Source of the DNA: JBGSLN01 sp041740675
Lineage (GTDB): Bacteria; Pseudomonadota; Gammaproteobacteria; JBGSLN01
NCBI GenBank assembly: GCA_041740675.1
Contig: JBGSLN010000149.1
Span: forward strand, 1 to 5,064
Length of the DNA: 5,064 nt
Direction of reading: 5' to 3'
Part shown: positions 1 through 4,992 of the stretch, one piece after another
Position numbering within the stretch: position 1 is the stretch's first letter
How the letters are laid out: each line of letters begins with the position of its first letter
The notes under the pieces: generated by a model
What the model was told of the DNA's origin: nothing
Seen by the model: only the letters and a program-made list of their open reading frames with translations
Database searches by the model: none
Position numbers and translations under genes: made by a program

Positions 1-247
1 GCATTTCGAGTTCTTCTGCAGCAGCATGCGTTGGTAGCGGTTTTGTGCCGTAATGTTCTTTGATTACATGGCCTTCAGTCATTAAGCGATATTCAACAGA
101 ACAAGGCGGATAACCTACACCAAAGCGAGCATCGCGTTTGAACCAGTCCGCCCATTCTTCAAGGCGATCATCAATGTATTTAAGGATGGCCGCTTTTGCA
201 TCGTCGGATGATTGGCCATCAACTTGAACATTCATTTTATTTTTCAT
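1..247 (-). CDS. Partial phage protein downstream of the replication genes (possible Q-like antiterminator N-terminus)
   Basis: An open frame runs leftward from ATG at 247-245 to the window edge without a stop: 82 codons are visible and the 3' end is missing. The protein begins MKNKMNVQVDGQSSDDAKAA. After that come a stretch with ILKYIDDRLEEWADWFKRD, then GYPPCSVEYRLMTEGHV, and finally THAAAEELEM. The pattern of LEEWA-W, then GYP, then YRLM-EGH, then an AAEE helix resembles N-termini of small phage proteins placed after replication genes and often called antitermination Q-like. This is memory of the family pattern, not a search result. The gene starts 11 nt inside the end of the upstream gene, so it is probably translationally coupled. 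A second in-frame ATG at 235-233 would instead start just past that stop; neither start has a strong Shine-Dalgarno. I am confident that it is coding and unsure of the function. Confidence 0.6.
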   Translation of the reverse strand, partial: MKNKMNVQVDGQSSDDAKAAILKYIDDRLEEWADWFKRDARFGVGYPPCSVEYRLMTEGHVIKEHYGTKPLPTHAAAEELEM

Positions 248-944
248 CGTCTTGGTCTCGCTTATTATTTTTTTCTGTTTGCGTAATTAAATTTTGTTTT
301 TTTATGTCAAGCTGTGGTGATGCTGATGCAGCAATGTCACTAAGTAATGTAACTTTTTGCGAGATAAGCTCATGTGGTTCGCCTCCTTCTGAATAAGTGA
401 TAAAAGCTGCTTCTTTATTGCCAAATAATTGTGGTGATGGTATTACATGTTCTTGCAATTTATTTTGATGTTCAATAATGCCAATTAGACGATTAGGATA
501 CTGTTGTGGTCGTTTTAGCAAATAACCACGATACCGCTTTTGAAATTCATGGCCGCGAAATTTGAGTTCTTCTTGAGTTTGCAAGCACAGCGCAGGCCAC
601 CTTCCCATGTCCGAAATGACAACATGAATTAGAAAATCATCAAACACAATGCTGCTATAAGCGCCGACTTGGCTAATGGCCTGCATCACTTTACTCCACG
701 CTTCTAATGCTTGGGTCTGGCTGTCGCCTTGCAAAATTCGAATGATATCGCTGGGCTGTGGCATAAAATGTCCATTGTCAGGATTTTGAAAATGATTAAT
801 AAATGCTCGCTGTACATCGTTTAATGAAAATTTCCTAAGACAATGCCAATAAATTTCTAAAAAATTTTCGCTAAATTCACGGTTGTATTTATTGGCAGCA
901 GTAAGAATTAATTTAGCAAAAGCAGCTTTGTCGTGTGGCATCAT
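237..944 (-). CDS. Phage replication protein in the lambda P position (DUF6475-like, probable helicase loader)
   Basis: A 235-residue soluble protein with no signal peptide or membrane segment. The N-terminal half (about residues 5-75) is helical and ends in FMPQPSDIIRIL (60-71), a motif I associate with phage proteins that load or modulate the replicative helicase. Residues about 75-165 carry the conserved-looking pieces ALEAWSKVMQAI, VFDDFLIHVVISDMGRW, EFQKRYRGY and YPNRLIGIIEHQN, typical of the DUF6475 type of phage protein. The last 30 residues are a polar, charged tail without obvious fold. Its ATG overlaps the stop of the upstream initiator gene as ATGA (944-941). A purine stretch (AAAGAGA) about 9 nt upstream can serve as ribosome binding site. 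A second ATG follows immediately (941-939). Position right after an O-like gene suggests delivery of host DnaB helicase to the origin. That role is inferred from gene order and family resemblance; no ATPase motif is visible. Confidence 0.75.
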   Translation of the reverse strand: MMPHDKAAFAKLILTAANKYNREFSENFLEIYWHCLRKFSLNDVQRAFINHFQNPDNGHFMPQPSDIIRILQGDSQTQALEAWSKVMQAISQVGAYSSIVFDDFLIHVVISDMGRWPALCLQTQEELKFRGHEFQKRYRGYLLKRPQQYPNRLIGIIEHQNKLQEHVIPSPQLFGNKEAAFITYSEGGEPHELISQKVTLLSDIAASASPQLDIKKQNLITQTEKNNKRDQDDEK

Positions 945-1897
945 AATGGTTTCTCTTTTGATAAATCATTGTTTACGGTTTCATTATCGATGACGGTGTC
1001 GTCTGATTGGTTAAGCCAGCGCTCAGCAATAGCAATATTGTTTTCATGCACAGATTGCGTGCGAGAAATAATTTTGGTTTGACCACCTCCCCCACCCTGG
1101 TTTTGCTCTTTGGCTAGCCATGACACGATGTGTCGTAAAATACCGCTTCGAGTTTTACGGCGTTTAGGGTTCGCCATGTTCCAACCGCAGATGTTACGTA
1201 GTGTTTGCAGTACATCAACAGCAGGATAAAGTAATTGCCACTCGTCCACTTGCTGTTGCATAATGCTAAATTCTGTGTTGTCGTTCAATGGAATTGTGAT
1301 AACGAAATTTTGAATTTTATTTTGCGGAATTTCTAAAACGGTTTCGCAAACCGTTGCAATAACCGTTGGGGCAACGGTTTCGAGCAAGCAATCGTTTTTT
1401 GATTGCGCGCTGCTAACATCCTGCTCCTGTTCCTGCTCCTGTTCCTGATCCTGGTTTCGTAAGGGTTTCGAAAGGGTTTGTAAACTGTTTCTAAAGGGTT
1501 CTTCTAAGTGTTTATCATGCGCGAGTAAAACAGTAGTTAACTTATTGAAAAATATAGATTTAATAGGCACTTGTTCGAATAGACGGCGGATGCTTTTGCC
1601 TTGGTTGGGATTTTCAATTGAGTTCCATGTTAAAAATTGATGGATGAAGATCCAATTATGGGTTGAATCGTGCGTTGCGAAACCTATTTGAAACAGTTCA
1701 CCTAAGCGTTTCGAAACTGTTTCAGAACTCCATTTTAAATCTTCACAAATGTAACCTATCGGTAATCGAAAACAACCAAGCATGCAAGTATGAGGCCCTG
1801 TTAGTAAATACAATGCCAATAACTTTGCTTGATCAGAAAGGGCTTGAATGTCTGAATTAGACCAAAAACAAGTATGAACTGAGCCGTAGTCTCTCAT
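941..1897 (-). CDS. Phage replication initiator, lambda O-like layout, with origin repeats inside the gene
   Basis: A 318-residue protein from ATG 1897. The start is chosen because AAAGGA (1909-1904) lies 6 nt upstream. A GTG at 1915 in the same frame would add six residues but has no such site. Residues 1-125 form an N-terminal DNA-binding region of a common phage type: MRDYGSVHTCFW, SDQAKLLALYLLTGPH, GCFRLPIGYICEDL, WSSETVSKRLGELFQIGF, then IHQFLTWNSIENPNQGKSI. Residues about 126-210 are a low-complexity linker with a QE repeat (150-159) and an ETV/PTV/ATV/ETV repeat (173-187). A second domain follows at about 211-265 (QQQVDEWQLLYPAVDV, GWNMANPKRRKTRSGI, VSWLAKEQ), like C-terminal domains of phage and DnaT-type replication proteins. 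A glycine run (268-272) and an acidic tail end it. The linker DNA carries iteron-like repeats, as in lambda gene O. Initiation of replication is inferred from domain order, neighbours and repeats; sequence class is fairly sure. Confidence 0.8.
   Translation of the reverse strand: MRDYGSVHTCFWSNSDIQALSDQAKLLALYLLTGPHTCMLGCFRLPIGYICEDLKWSSETVSKRLGELFQIGFATHDSTHNWIFIHQFLTWNSIENPNQGKSIRRLFEQVPIKSIFFNKLTTVLLAHDKHLEEPFRNSLQTLSKPLRNQDQEQEQEQEQDVSSAQSKNDCLLETVAPTVIATVCETVLEIPQNKIQNFVITIPLNDNTEFSIMQQQVDEWQLLYPAVDVLQTLRNICGWNMANPKRRKTRSGILRHIVSWLAKEQNQGGGGGQTKIISRTQSVHENNIAIAERWLNQSDDTVIDNETVNNDLSKEKPL
1337..1382. repeat. Four AAC(C/G)GTT sites at exact 12-bp spacing
   Basis: Near-palindromic 7-mers start at 1337 (AACGGTT), 1349 (AACCGTT), 1361 (AACCGTT) and 1373 (AACGGTT), each 12 bp after the last. 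The first and last are followed by TCG, giving GGTTTCG, the same core as the 11-bp repeats nearby. In the gene this reads as a four-residue repeat, ETVA-PTVI-ATVC-ETVL, so protein-level repetition alone could explain it. The near-palindromic unit and its position in the initiator linker make a protein-binding array plausible. Confidence 0.7.
1388..1406. repeat. Short hairpin between the two repeat arrays
   Basis: GCAATC (1388-1393) and GATTGC (1401-1406) form a perfect 6-bp stem around a 7-nt loop of G and six T. It lies between the 12-bp and the 11-bp repeat arrays within the initiator gene, so it may be part of the putative origin. It could also be chance. Confidence 0.4.
1421..1450. repeat. 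Hexanucleotide repeat encoding the QE run
   Basis: Five hexamers of CTGNTC follow each other: CTGCTC, CTGTTC, CTGCTC, CTGTTC, CTGATC. They encode the (EQ) run at residues about 150-159 of the initiator. Unit length is two codons, so gain or loss of units changes the linker length without a frameshift. Confidence 0.8.
1453..1507. repeat. Tandem 11-bp iterons in the initiator gene
   Basis: Five consecutive 11-bp units: GGTTTCGTAAG (1453), GGTTTCGAAAG (1464), GGTTTGTAAAC (1475), TGTTTCTAAAG (1486) and a degenerate GGTTCTTCTAA (1497). Against GGTTTCGAAAG they match 10, 11, 8, 9 and 5 of 11 bases. The period is about one helical turn and is not a multiple of three, so the protein here (residues 131-149) shows no repeat. 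The repetition is therefore at DNA level, as expected of initiator-binding iterons. Confidence 0.8.
1678..1728. repeat. Second cluster of iteron cores in inverted arrangement
   Basis: On the plus strand GAAAC occurs at 1679 and 1690 (11 bp apart), and CGTTTCGAAAC (1707-1717) is followed directly by TGTTTCAGAAC (1718-1728). These are 11-bp units resembling the iterons of 1453-1507, in two opposing pairs. TGAAACAGTT (1689-1698) and AACTGTTTCA (1715-1724) form a perfect 10-bp inverted repeat with a 16-nt loop. The cluster lies in the part of the initiator gene encoding residues about 57-74. Confidence 0.55.
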
Positions 1898-1899
1898 GT

Positions 1900-2868
1900 T
1901 CAATCCTTTGTACACGTAAAAATAACTTCTGGTTTTTTAGAAACTATTTTTTTAGTTAGTTTTAATTGCTTTACTTGTTCTTTAATCAATTTAAAATCGC
2001 TTTGCATAATTTGATATTGTTTATCAAATGACAACACTGCAATTTCTGCCGCAGCAGAAATACTGACTTTTTCTTCATCCATCGCAGTAATAAGTTGACG
2101 GATGCCAGTTTGAACAACTTTTTTGGCTTGGCGATAAGTGCCTTTATTACCAAATTTAAGTAAGTGCGCAAGTAATGTATCAGTCCGGCCTTTGACTTGG
2201 TCTAAATTTTGCCGATGTGATAAATTATTTTGTTGCTTTGTGCTTACTTTGTCTGATTGTGGACGAAGTGATAAATCATTTCGCTGTCCTTGGCGTTTTC
2301 CCAGCATGTTTTCAAGTGCTGTACCTATAGCTACTAATTCGCTTAAGGTAAAATACCTTTTGAGCTCGTATCCTGCATCTTCATCTTTTAATAACATGTC
2401 AAGCGAGAGGACTAAAGCAGCAATGGTATTTTTTTCAAGAAATTTATGCGCTAACAGCCGCCTATTACCAAAAATAAGTGCATTATTTGCATCCATTACA
2501 ATAGGACGGAATAGGCCATGTTTTTTAATATCAGCGGTTAGATTTTCTATATCGTTTAATTGTTTATTCGAACACTCAGAAATTTTGATACTTGAAATAG
2601 GTACTTGTTTTCTAATTAAGCACGTGAGTGGATGATTAAAATTAATTTTAAGTTTTTTAAGCACGTGTATTTTCTCCGGTACTAATTCTGTTGCAGTTAC
2701 CTGCCCGCACGTTAAATGTTCCAATGCCAATGCATATTCATACCCCATAGCAACATTGCCATTTAGCCAAGCATTTAATCTTTGTCGTGTAATCCCTAGC
2801 ATTTTGATAATTTCTTGTCGGGATCCCAGTATTTTTATTGCTCGAAGCAATGGATCATCAGATAGCAT
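1900..2868 (-). CDS. Cro/YdaS-type HTH fused to ParB-like domain; first gene of the replication operon
   Basis: A 322-residue protein. ATG 2868 is chosen because GAGG (2878-2875) sits 6 nt upstream and the HTH domain then starts at the N-terminus. A GTG at 2907 in frame would add 13 residues but has only a weak ribosome site. Residues about 6-64 look like a Cro/YdaS-type DNA-binding domain: LLRAIKILGSRQEIIKMLG, then ITRQRLNAWLNG, an ALALEHLT helix and ATELVP. Residues about 89-159 are a ParB/Srx-type domain: VPISSIKISE, DIKKHGLFRPIVM, then FGNRRLLAHKFL with the G-x-RR motif at 134-137. Residues 160-290 follow other phage ParB-like proteins, with LSELVAIGTALENMLGKR, FGNKGTYRQAKKVV and VSISAAAEIAVL. 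The next gene starts 2 nt after the stop. Likely role: DNA-binding regulator of the operon, perhaps with partition or origin-handling activity. The domains are seen; the role is inferred. A 17-residue internal repeat is noted separately. Confidence 0.78.
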   Translation of the reverse strand: MLSDDPLLRAIKILGSRQEIIKMLGITRQRLNAWLNGNVAMGYEYALALEHLTCGQVTATELVPEKIHVLKKLKINFNHPLTCLIRKQVPISSIKISECSNKQLNDIENLTADIKKHGLFRPIVMDANNALIFGNRRLLAHKFLEKNTIAALVLSLDMLLKDEDAGYELKRYFTLSELVAIGTALENMLGKRQGQRNDLSLRPQSDKVSTKQQNNLSHRQNLDQVKGRTDTLLAHLLKFGNKGTYRQAKKVVQTGIRQLITAMDEEKVSISAAAEIAVLSFDKQYQIMQSDFKLIKEQVKQLKLTKKIVSKKPEVIFTCTKD

Positions 2869-2945
2869 ATACTCCCTCGCTGCAATCTGTTTAAGTTGAT
2901 GACTCACCGTCTTTGAGATGTTAAGTAACTACGTGTAAAAAAATT

Positions 2946-2975
2946 TTTATAAAATCCGCGATAAATTACTAATAA
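2946..2975 (-). promoter_or_regulatory. Candidate leftward promoter of the replication operon
   Basis: On the minus strand TATAAA (2951-2946) can serve as -10 box, with TTATTA (2975-2970) 18 nt upstream as a poor -35. The -35 overlaps the first operator-like site, so binding there would block transcription. The transcript would have a leader of roughly 70 nt before ATG 2868. The -35 match is weak. Confidence 0.3.
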
Positions 2976-3033
2976 AGCGGTGAGATAGGATTGGTTTACT
3001 AAACAATAAACAATAGACCAATAAATTAGTAAT
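2965..3033. promoter_or_regulatory. Three operator-like pseudo-palindromes spaced 30 bp
   Basis: ATTACTAAT (2965-2973), TTTACTAAA (2995-3003, within GTTTACTAAAC) and ATTAGTAAT (3025-3033) share the pattern WTTASTAAW. Their centres are 2969, 2999 and 3029. The outer two extend to ATAAATTASTAAT, direct copies 60 bp apart with one difference. A set of three near-identical symmetrical sites upstream of an operon whose first product has a Cro-type HTH is what a phage operator region looks like. The binding protein is inferred. Confidence 0.55.
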
Positions 3034-3288
3034 TCCCTTATAGGGTATTAAAAATTTGCTTTGGCTTACACGATGCTTAGAGAAATTATAGTTTGATTAA
3101 ATTTATTAATTAGATTTCATTGCTCTTTAGACATAACTATATAGAAATGAAATATTTATCTTTCAGATTAAAAAAACAACATCTTGGGAAATTTTTGAGC
3201 AAGATATATTTTAATCTACAGTTTAAACATATTTTTTGCGGAAACTGATATAAAAGAATTGGCACCACGATTTGGGATCACTATTATT

Positions 3289-3492
3289 ATGAAATGGGTA
3301 AAACTAAGAAGATATTGCGAGTTATCAGGTGATACCTCAAATGCTGTCCATGCTAAGCGTAGAAAAGGCGAATGGTTAGATGGCATTCATTGCAAAATTG
3401 CACCTGATGGTAATTTGTGGATTAACTTAACTGAGATAGAGAGATGGGTAGAGAACGGTATTTTAGCAACATTGAATGCCCAGAAGGCGTAG
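3289..3492 (+). CDS. xis: Small excisionase-like protein (recombination directionality factor)
   Basis: A 67-residue basic protein from ATG 3289. It starts MKWVKLRRYCELSGDTSNAV, then has KRRKGEWLDGIHCKIAPDGN and LWINLTEIERWVENG. A winged-helix-like opening (V-L-RYCELSG), a KRRKG turn, a WLDG segment, an APDG turn and a closing IERWVE are the pattern of phage excisionase-family proteins that sit directly before an integrase. Such proteins bend DNA at attachment sites and push the integrase toward excision. The frame is open further upstream and a TTG at 3259 could add ten residues; I prefer the ATG because family members begin a few residues before this motif. The only Shine-Dalgarno candidate is GGGA at 3274-3277, 11 nt away, so translation may be weak. 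Its last 49 nt overlap the integrase gene in another frame, suggesting coupled expression. Function rests on motif resemblance and position. Confidence 0.72.
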   Translation: MKWVKLRRYCELSGDTSNAVHAKRRKGEWLDGIHCKIAPDGNLWINLTEIERWVENGILATLNAQKA

Positions 3493-4769
3493 AAATCCGG
3501 CGAGGAAAAACATTACGAATTATTTTTAGATATCGTGGTGTGCGTTGCCGTGAAAGTTTAAAATTAACAGCAACAGCTAGTAATATTAAATATGCTGCGA
3601 ATTTACGAGGCGAGATCCTTAACGGCATCGCACGTGGGACATTTAATTATGCTGTATATTTTCCCCAATCCAAGAATGCAAGGAAATTTGGCTACAAGCC
3701 CCCTTCCAATATTACAATTGGGGAAATGCTTAATGAATACCTTGATCTAGTAAAACGTACTTTGGAAGTGAGCACTTATGATGGTTATTATAAAAAAACA
3801 CACCGTTATTTGATGCCTGCATTTAAAGACATTCCTGTCCGTGAACTTACTCCTGCATTGATCCGTGAATGGGTCAAAGATTTTAACTTAACGTTAAAAA
3901 CTATTCAAAATGCTTTAACTCCACTTCGTGCTATTATTGCTACCGCATTGATAGATGAAATCATTGATAAAAATCCACTTGATCATATTTTTGTAGCAAA
4001 GCTTGTTAACAAAGAAACCAGTGAAAGCGATTACGAAGTTGATCCTTTTGATAAAAAAGAAATTGAAGCAATTTTAAACTCGGCCGAGGAACAAATAAGA
4101 AATTTTTTCCAGTTTGCTTTTTTTTCTGGATTGCGGACATCTGAGCTGATTGCTTTAGAGTGGGGAGACATTGATTGGATCCATGGACAAGTACACGTTG
4201 ACCGTGCTTTTGTTTCAGGCATCATTAAGAAAACAAAAACATCTGCTGGAAAACGTCTTGTATTATTACTGCCGCCTGCATTAGAAGCCCTGAAATCACA
4301 AAAAGCCTTTACTTTTATGCAGGGCAAAACTATCTTTCATGCGCCTTTTTCAAGCCAGCCTTGGTCATCGCCCTTTCAAATCCGGCACTCTGCTTGGTTG
4401 CCGTTGCTGCGGCGGGCTGGCGTCCGTTATCGAAACCCTTATCAAACAAGACACACCTATGCTTCTATGATGCTATCCAACGGTGAAAACATCATGTGGG
4501 TCGCTAAACAAATGGGGCATGCAAATATTGAGACCGTCATAAAATATTATGGCCGATGGATCCCTGATAATTCGGTGGTGGGCGGTTATAAACCGGTGAA
4601 TGATTGGGGCAGCCACATCCATTTAAATGATCAACGTAGCCCCAATTTAGCCCCACAAGCGATAAAAAGCGGGGGTTTTTCAGAAAATTCTTTTGAAAAT
4701 CAAACACTTAAATGGCGTCCCCAAGGGGATTCGAACCCCTGTTACTGCCGTGAAAGGGCAATGTCCTAG
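3444..4769 (+). CDS. int: Tyrosine site-specific recombinase (phage integrase), DUF3596 arm-domain type
   Basis: A 441-residue integrase. Residues about 1-75 are the arm-binding domain of DUF3596/Min27 type (LRIIFRYRGVRCRESLKL, then AANLRGEILNGIARGTFNYA, YFPQS). Residues about 90-180 are the core-binding helical domain (TIGEMLNEYLD to DKNPLDH). The catalytic domain follows: R231 in GLRTSELIALEW, the beta-hairpin lysine in KKTKTSAGK (K263 or K265), R336 in NPYQTRHTYAS, H359 in QMGHAN and nucleophile Y369 in KYYGRWIP. The first position of the H-x-x-R box is Y333 rather than H. ATG 3444 follows the purine-rich run GAGATAGAGAG directly and overlaps xis by 49 nt. The body should end near residue 390. 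The remaining tail is unusual, and residues 424-441 (WRPQGDSNPCYCRERAMS) are the antisense reading of tRNA-Glu, with the TAG stop inside the tRNA. The protein should integrate and, with the excisionase, excise the element at that tRNA. Confidence 0.95.
   Translation: MGRERYFSNIECPEGVEIRRGKTLRIIFRYRGVRCRESLKLTATASNIKYAANLRGEILNGIARGTFNYAVYFPQSKNARKFGYKPPSNITIGEMLNEYLDLVKRTLEVSTYDGYYKKTHRYLMPAFKDIPVRELTPALIREWVKDFNLTLKTIQNALTPLRAIIATALIDEIIDKNPLDHIFVAKLVNKETSESDYEVDPFDKKEIEAILNSAEEQIRNFFQFAFFSGLRTSELIALEWGDIDWIHGQVHVDRAFVSGIIKKTKTSAGKRLVLLLPPALEALKSQKAFTFMQGKTIFHAPFSSQPWSSPFQIRHSAWLPLLRRAGVRYRNPYQTRHTYASMMLSNGENIMWVAKQMGHANIETVIKYYGRWIPDNSVVGGYKPVNDWGSHIHLNDQRSPNLAPQAIKSGGFSENSFENQTLKWRPQGDSNPCYCRERAMS
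4713..4769. other. Attachment site region in the 3' part of tRNA-Glu
   Basis: The integrase gene runs straight into the 3' end of an intact tRNA-Glu: codon 424 (TGG) is the complement of the CCA end, and the stop lies in the D-loop region. An integrase abutting a tRNA 3' end is the standard sign of an attachment site, where the element restores the tRNA sequence on integration. The exact core cannot be fixed because the partner site is outside the window; only its 3' side near 4713 is suggested. Confidence 0.75.
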
Positions 4770-4788
4770 GCCTCTAGACGATGGGGAC
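4713..4788 (-). tRNA. tRNA-Glu (anticodon TTC)
   Basis: A 76-nt tRNA with encoded CCA. The acceptor stem pairs GTCCCCA with TGGGGAC and the discriminator is G. The anticodon arm is TTGCC-CTTTCAC-GGCAG, with TTC in the loop. The T-arm reads GGGGTTCGAATCCCC. The sequence closely resembles E. coli tRNA-Glu. It is intact although it is the target of the element. It is probably co-transcribed with tRNA-Ala 75 bp upstream; a weak separate promoter (TTAAAC, 16 nt, TATAGA) may exist between them. Its antisense strand encodes the end of the integrase. Confidence 0.97.
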
Positions 4789-4863
4789 AATTGTTGTTTT
4801 CAACATTATTATCTATATTACTACGCGTGATTAGTTTAATAAATAATCAAAACACGAAGCTAT

Positions 4864-4939
<76 letters not shown>

Positions 4940-4953
4940 GAGCTGAGTTTTGC

Positions 4954-4982
4954 ATGATATAAAAACTAAACCAGAGCGTCAA
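4954..4982 (-). promoter_or_regulatory. Strong sigma-70 promoter for the tRNA genes
   Basis: On the minus strand TTGACG (4982-4977) and TATCAT (4959-4954) are separated by exactly 17 nt, each matching five of six and four of six consensus bases. A start near 4947 would lie about 8 nt before tRNA-Ala. The site is in the short gap after the gltX-like stop, so the tRNAs can be expressed separately from it. Confidence 0.75.
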
Positions 4983-4992
4983 GCAAATTTTA

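Larger units (their letters stand above)
1337..1565. other. Putative replication origin inside the initiator gene
   Basis: The region combines the 12-bp-spaced array (1337-1382), a hairpin (1388-1406), the 11-bp iterons (1453-1507) and a tract at 1537-1565 in which 26 of 29 bases are A or T, a candidate unwinding element. It encodes the linker between the N- and C-terminal domains of the initiator. In lambda the O-binding iterons and adjoining AT-rich stretch lie in the same relative place in gene O. The origin assignment is inferred from that parallel and not demonstrated. Confidence 0.55.
2869..3288. other. Gene-free divergent control region
   Basis: This AT-rich stretch separates the leftward replication operon from xis-int and must hold their promoters. 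It contains the three spaced pseudo-palindromes described separately, a small inverted repeat CCCTTATAGGG (3035-3045), and the 7-bp pair CTCACCG (2903-2909) / CGGTGAG (2978-2984). A possible rightward promoter is CTTACA, 16 nt, TATAGT at about 3065-3092. Integrase arm sites may also lie here but I could not define them. No convincing gene is present; a 33-codon frame at 3147-3248 lacks a ribosome site. Confidence 0.6.

Noticed and set aside
1421..1450. Hexamer repeat as a phase-variation switch
   Set aside because: The unit is six bases, so copy-number change keeps the frame and can only alter linker length.
2138..2635. 165-codon plus-strand open frame opposite the ParB fusion
   Set aside because: It lies antisense to a gene with clear HTH and ParB motifs. 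It has a low-complexity, Ser/Phe/Cys-rich translation with no recognisable domain.
3147..3248. 33-codon plus-strand frame in the control region (starts MKYLSFRLKKQHLGKF)
   Set aside because: It has no ribosome binding site and an AT-driven Lys/Phe/Ile-rich composition, and I recognise no small-protein family.
3259..3288. TTG-initiated ten-residue extension of the excisionase
   Set aside because: The family pattern begins just after ATG 3289, and the TTG has no convincing ribosome site. The extension cannot be fully excluded.
4031..4327. 98-codon minus-strand open frame opposite the integrase
   Set aside because: It is antisense to the catalytic domain of the integrase, and its translation shows no family pattern.
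4651..4680. Possible terminator: CCCC, 17-nt loop, GGGG, then five T
   Set aside because: The stem is only about four base pairs and lies within the translated integrase gene.
4792..4805. TGTTG-TTTT-CAACA hairpin just upstream of tRNA-Glu
   Set aside because: It has a five-pair stem with no T run in the direction of tRNA transcription, so it is not a credible terminator. It may only affect leader structure.
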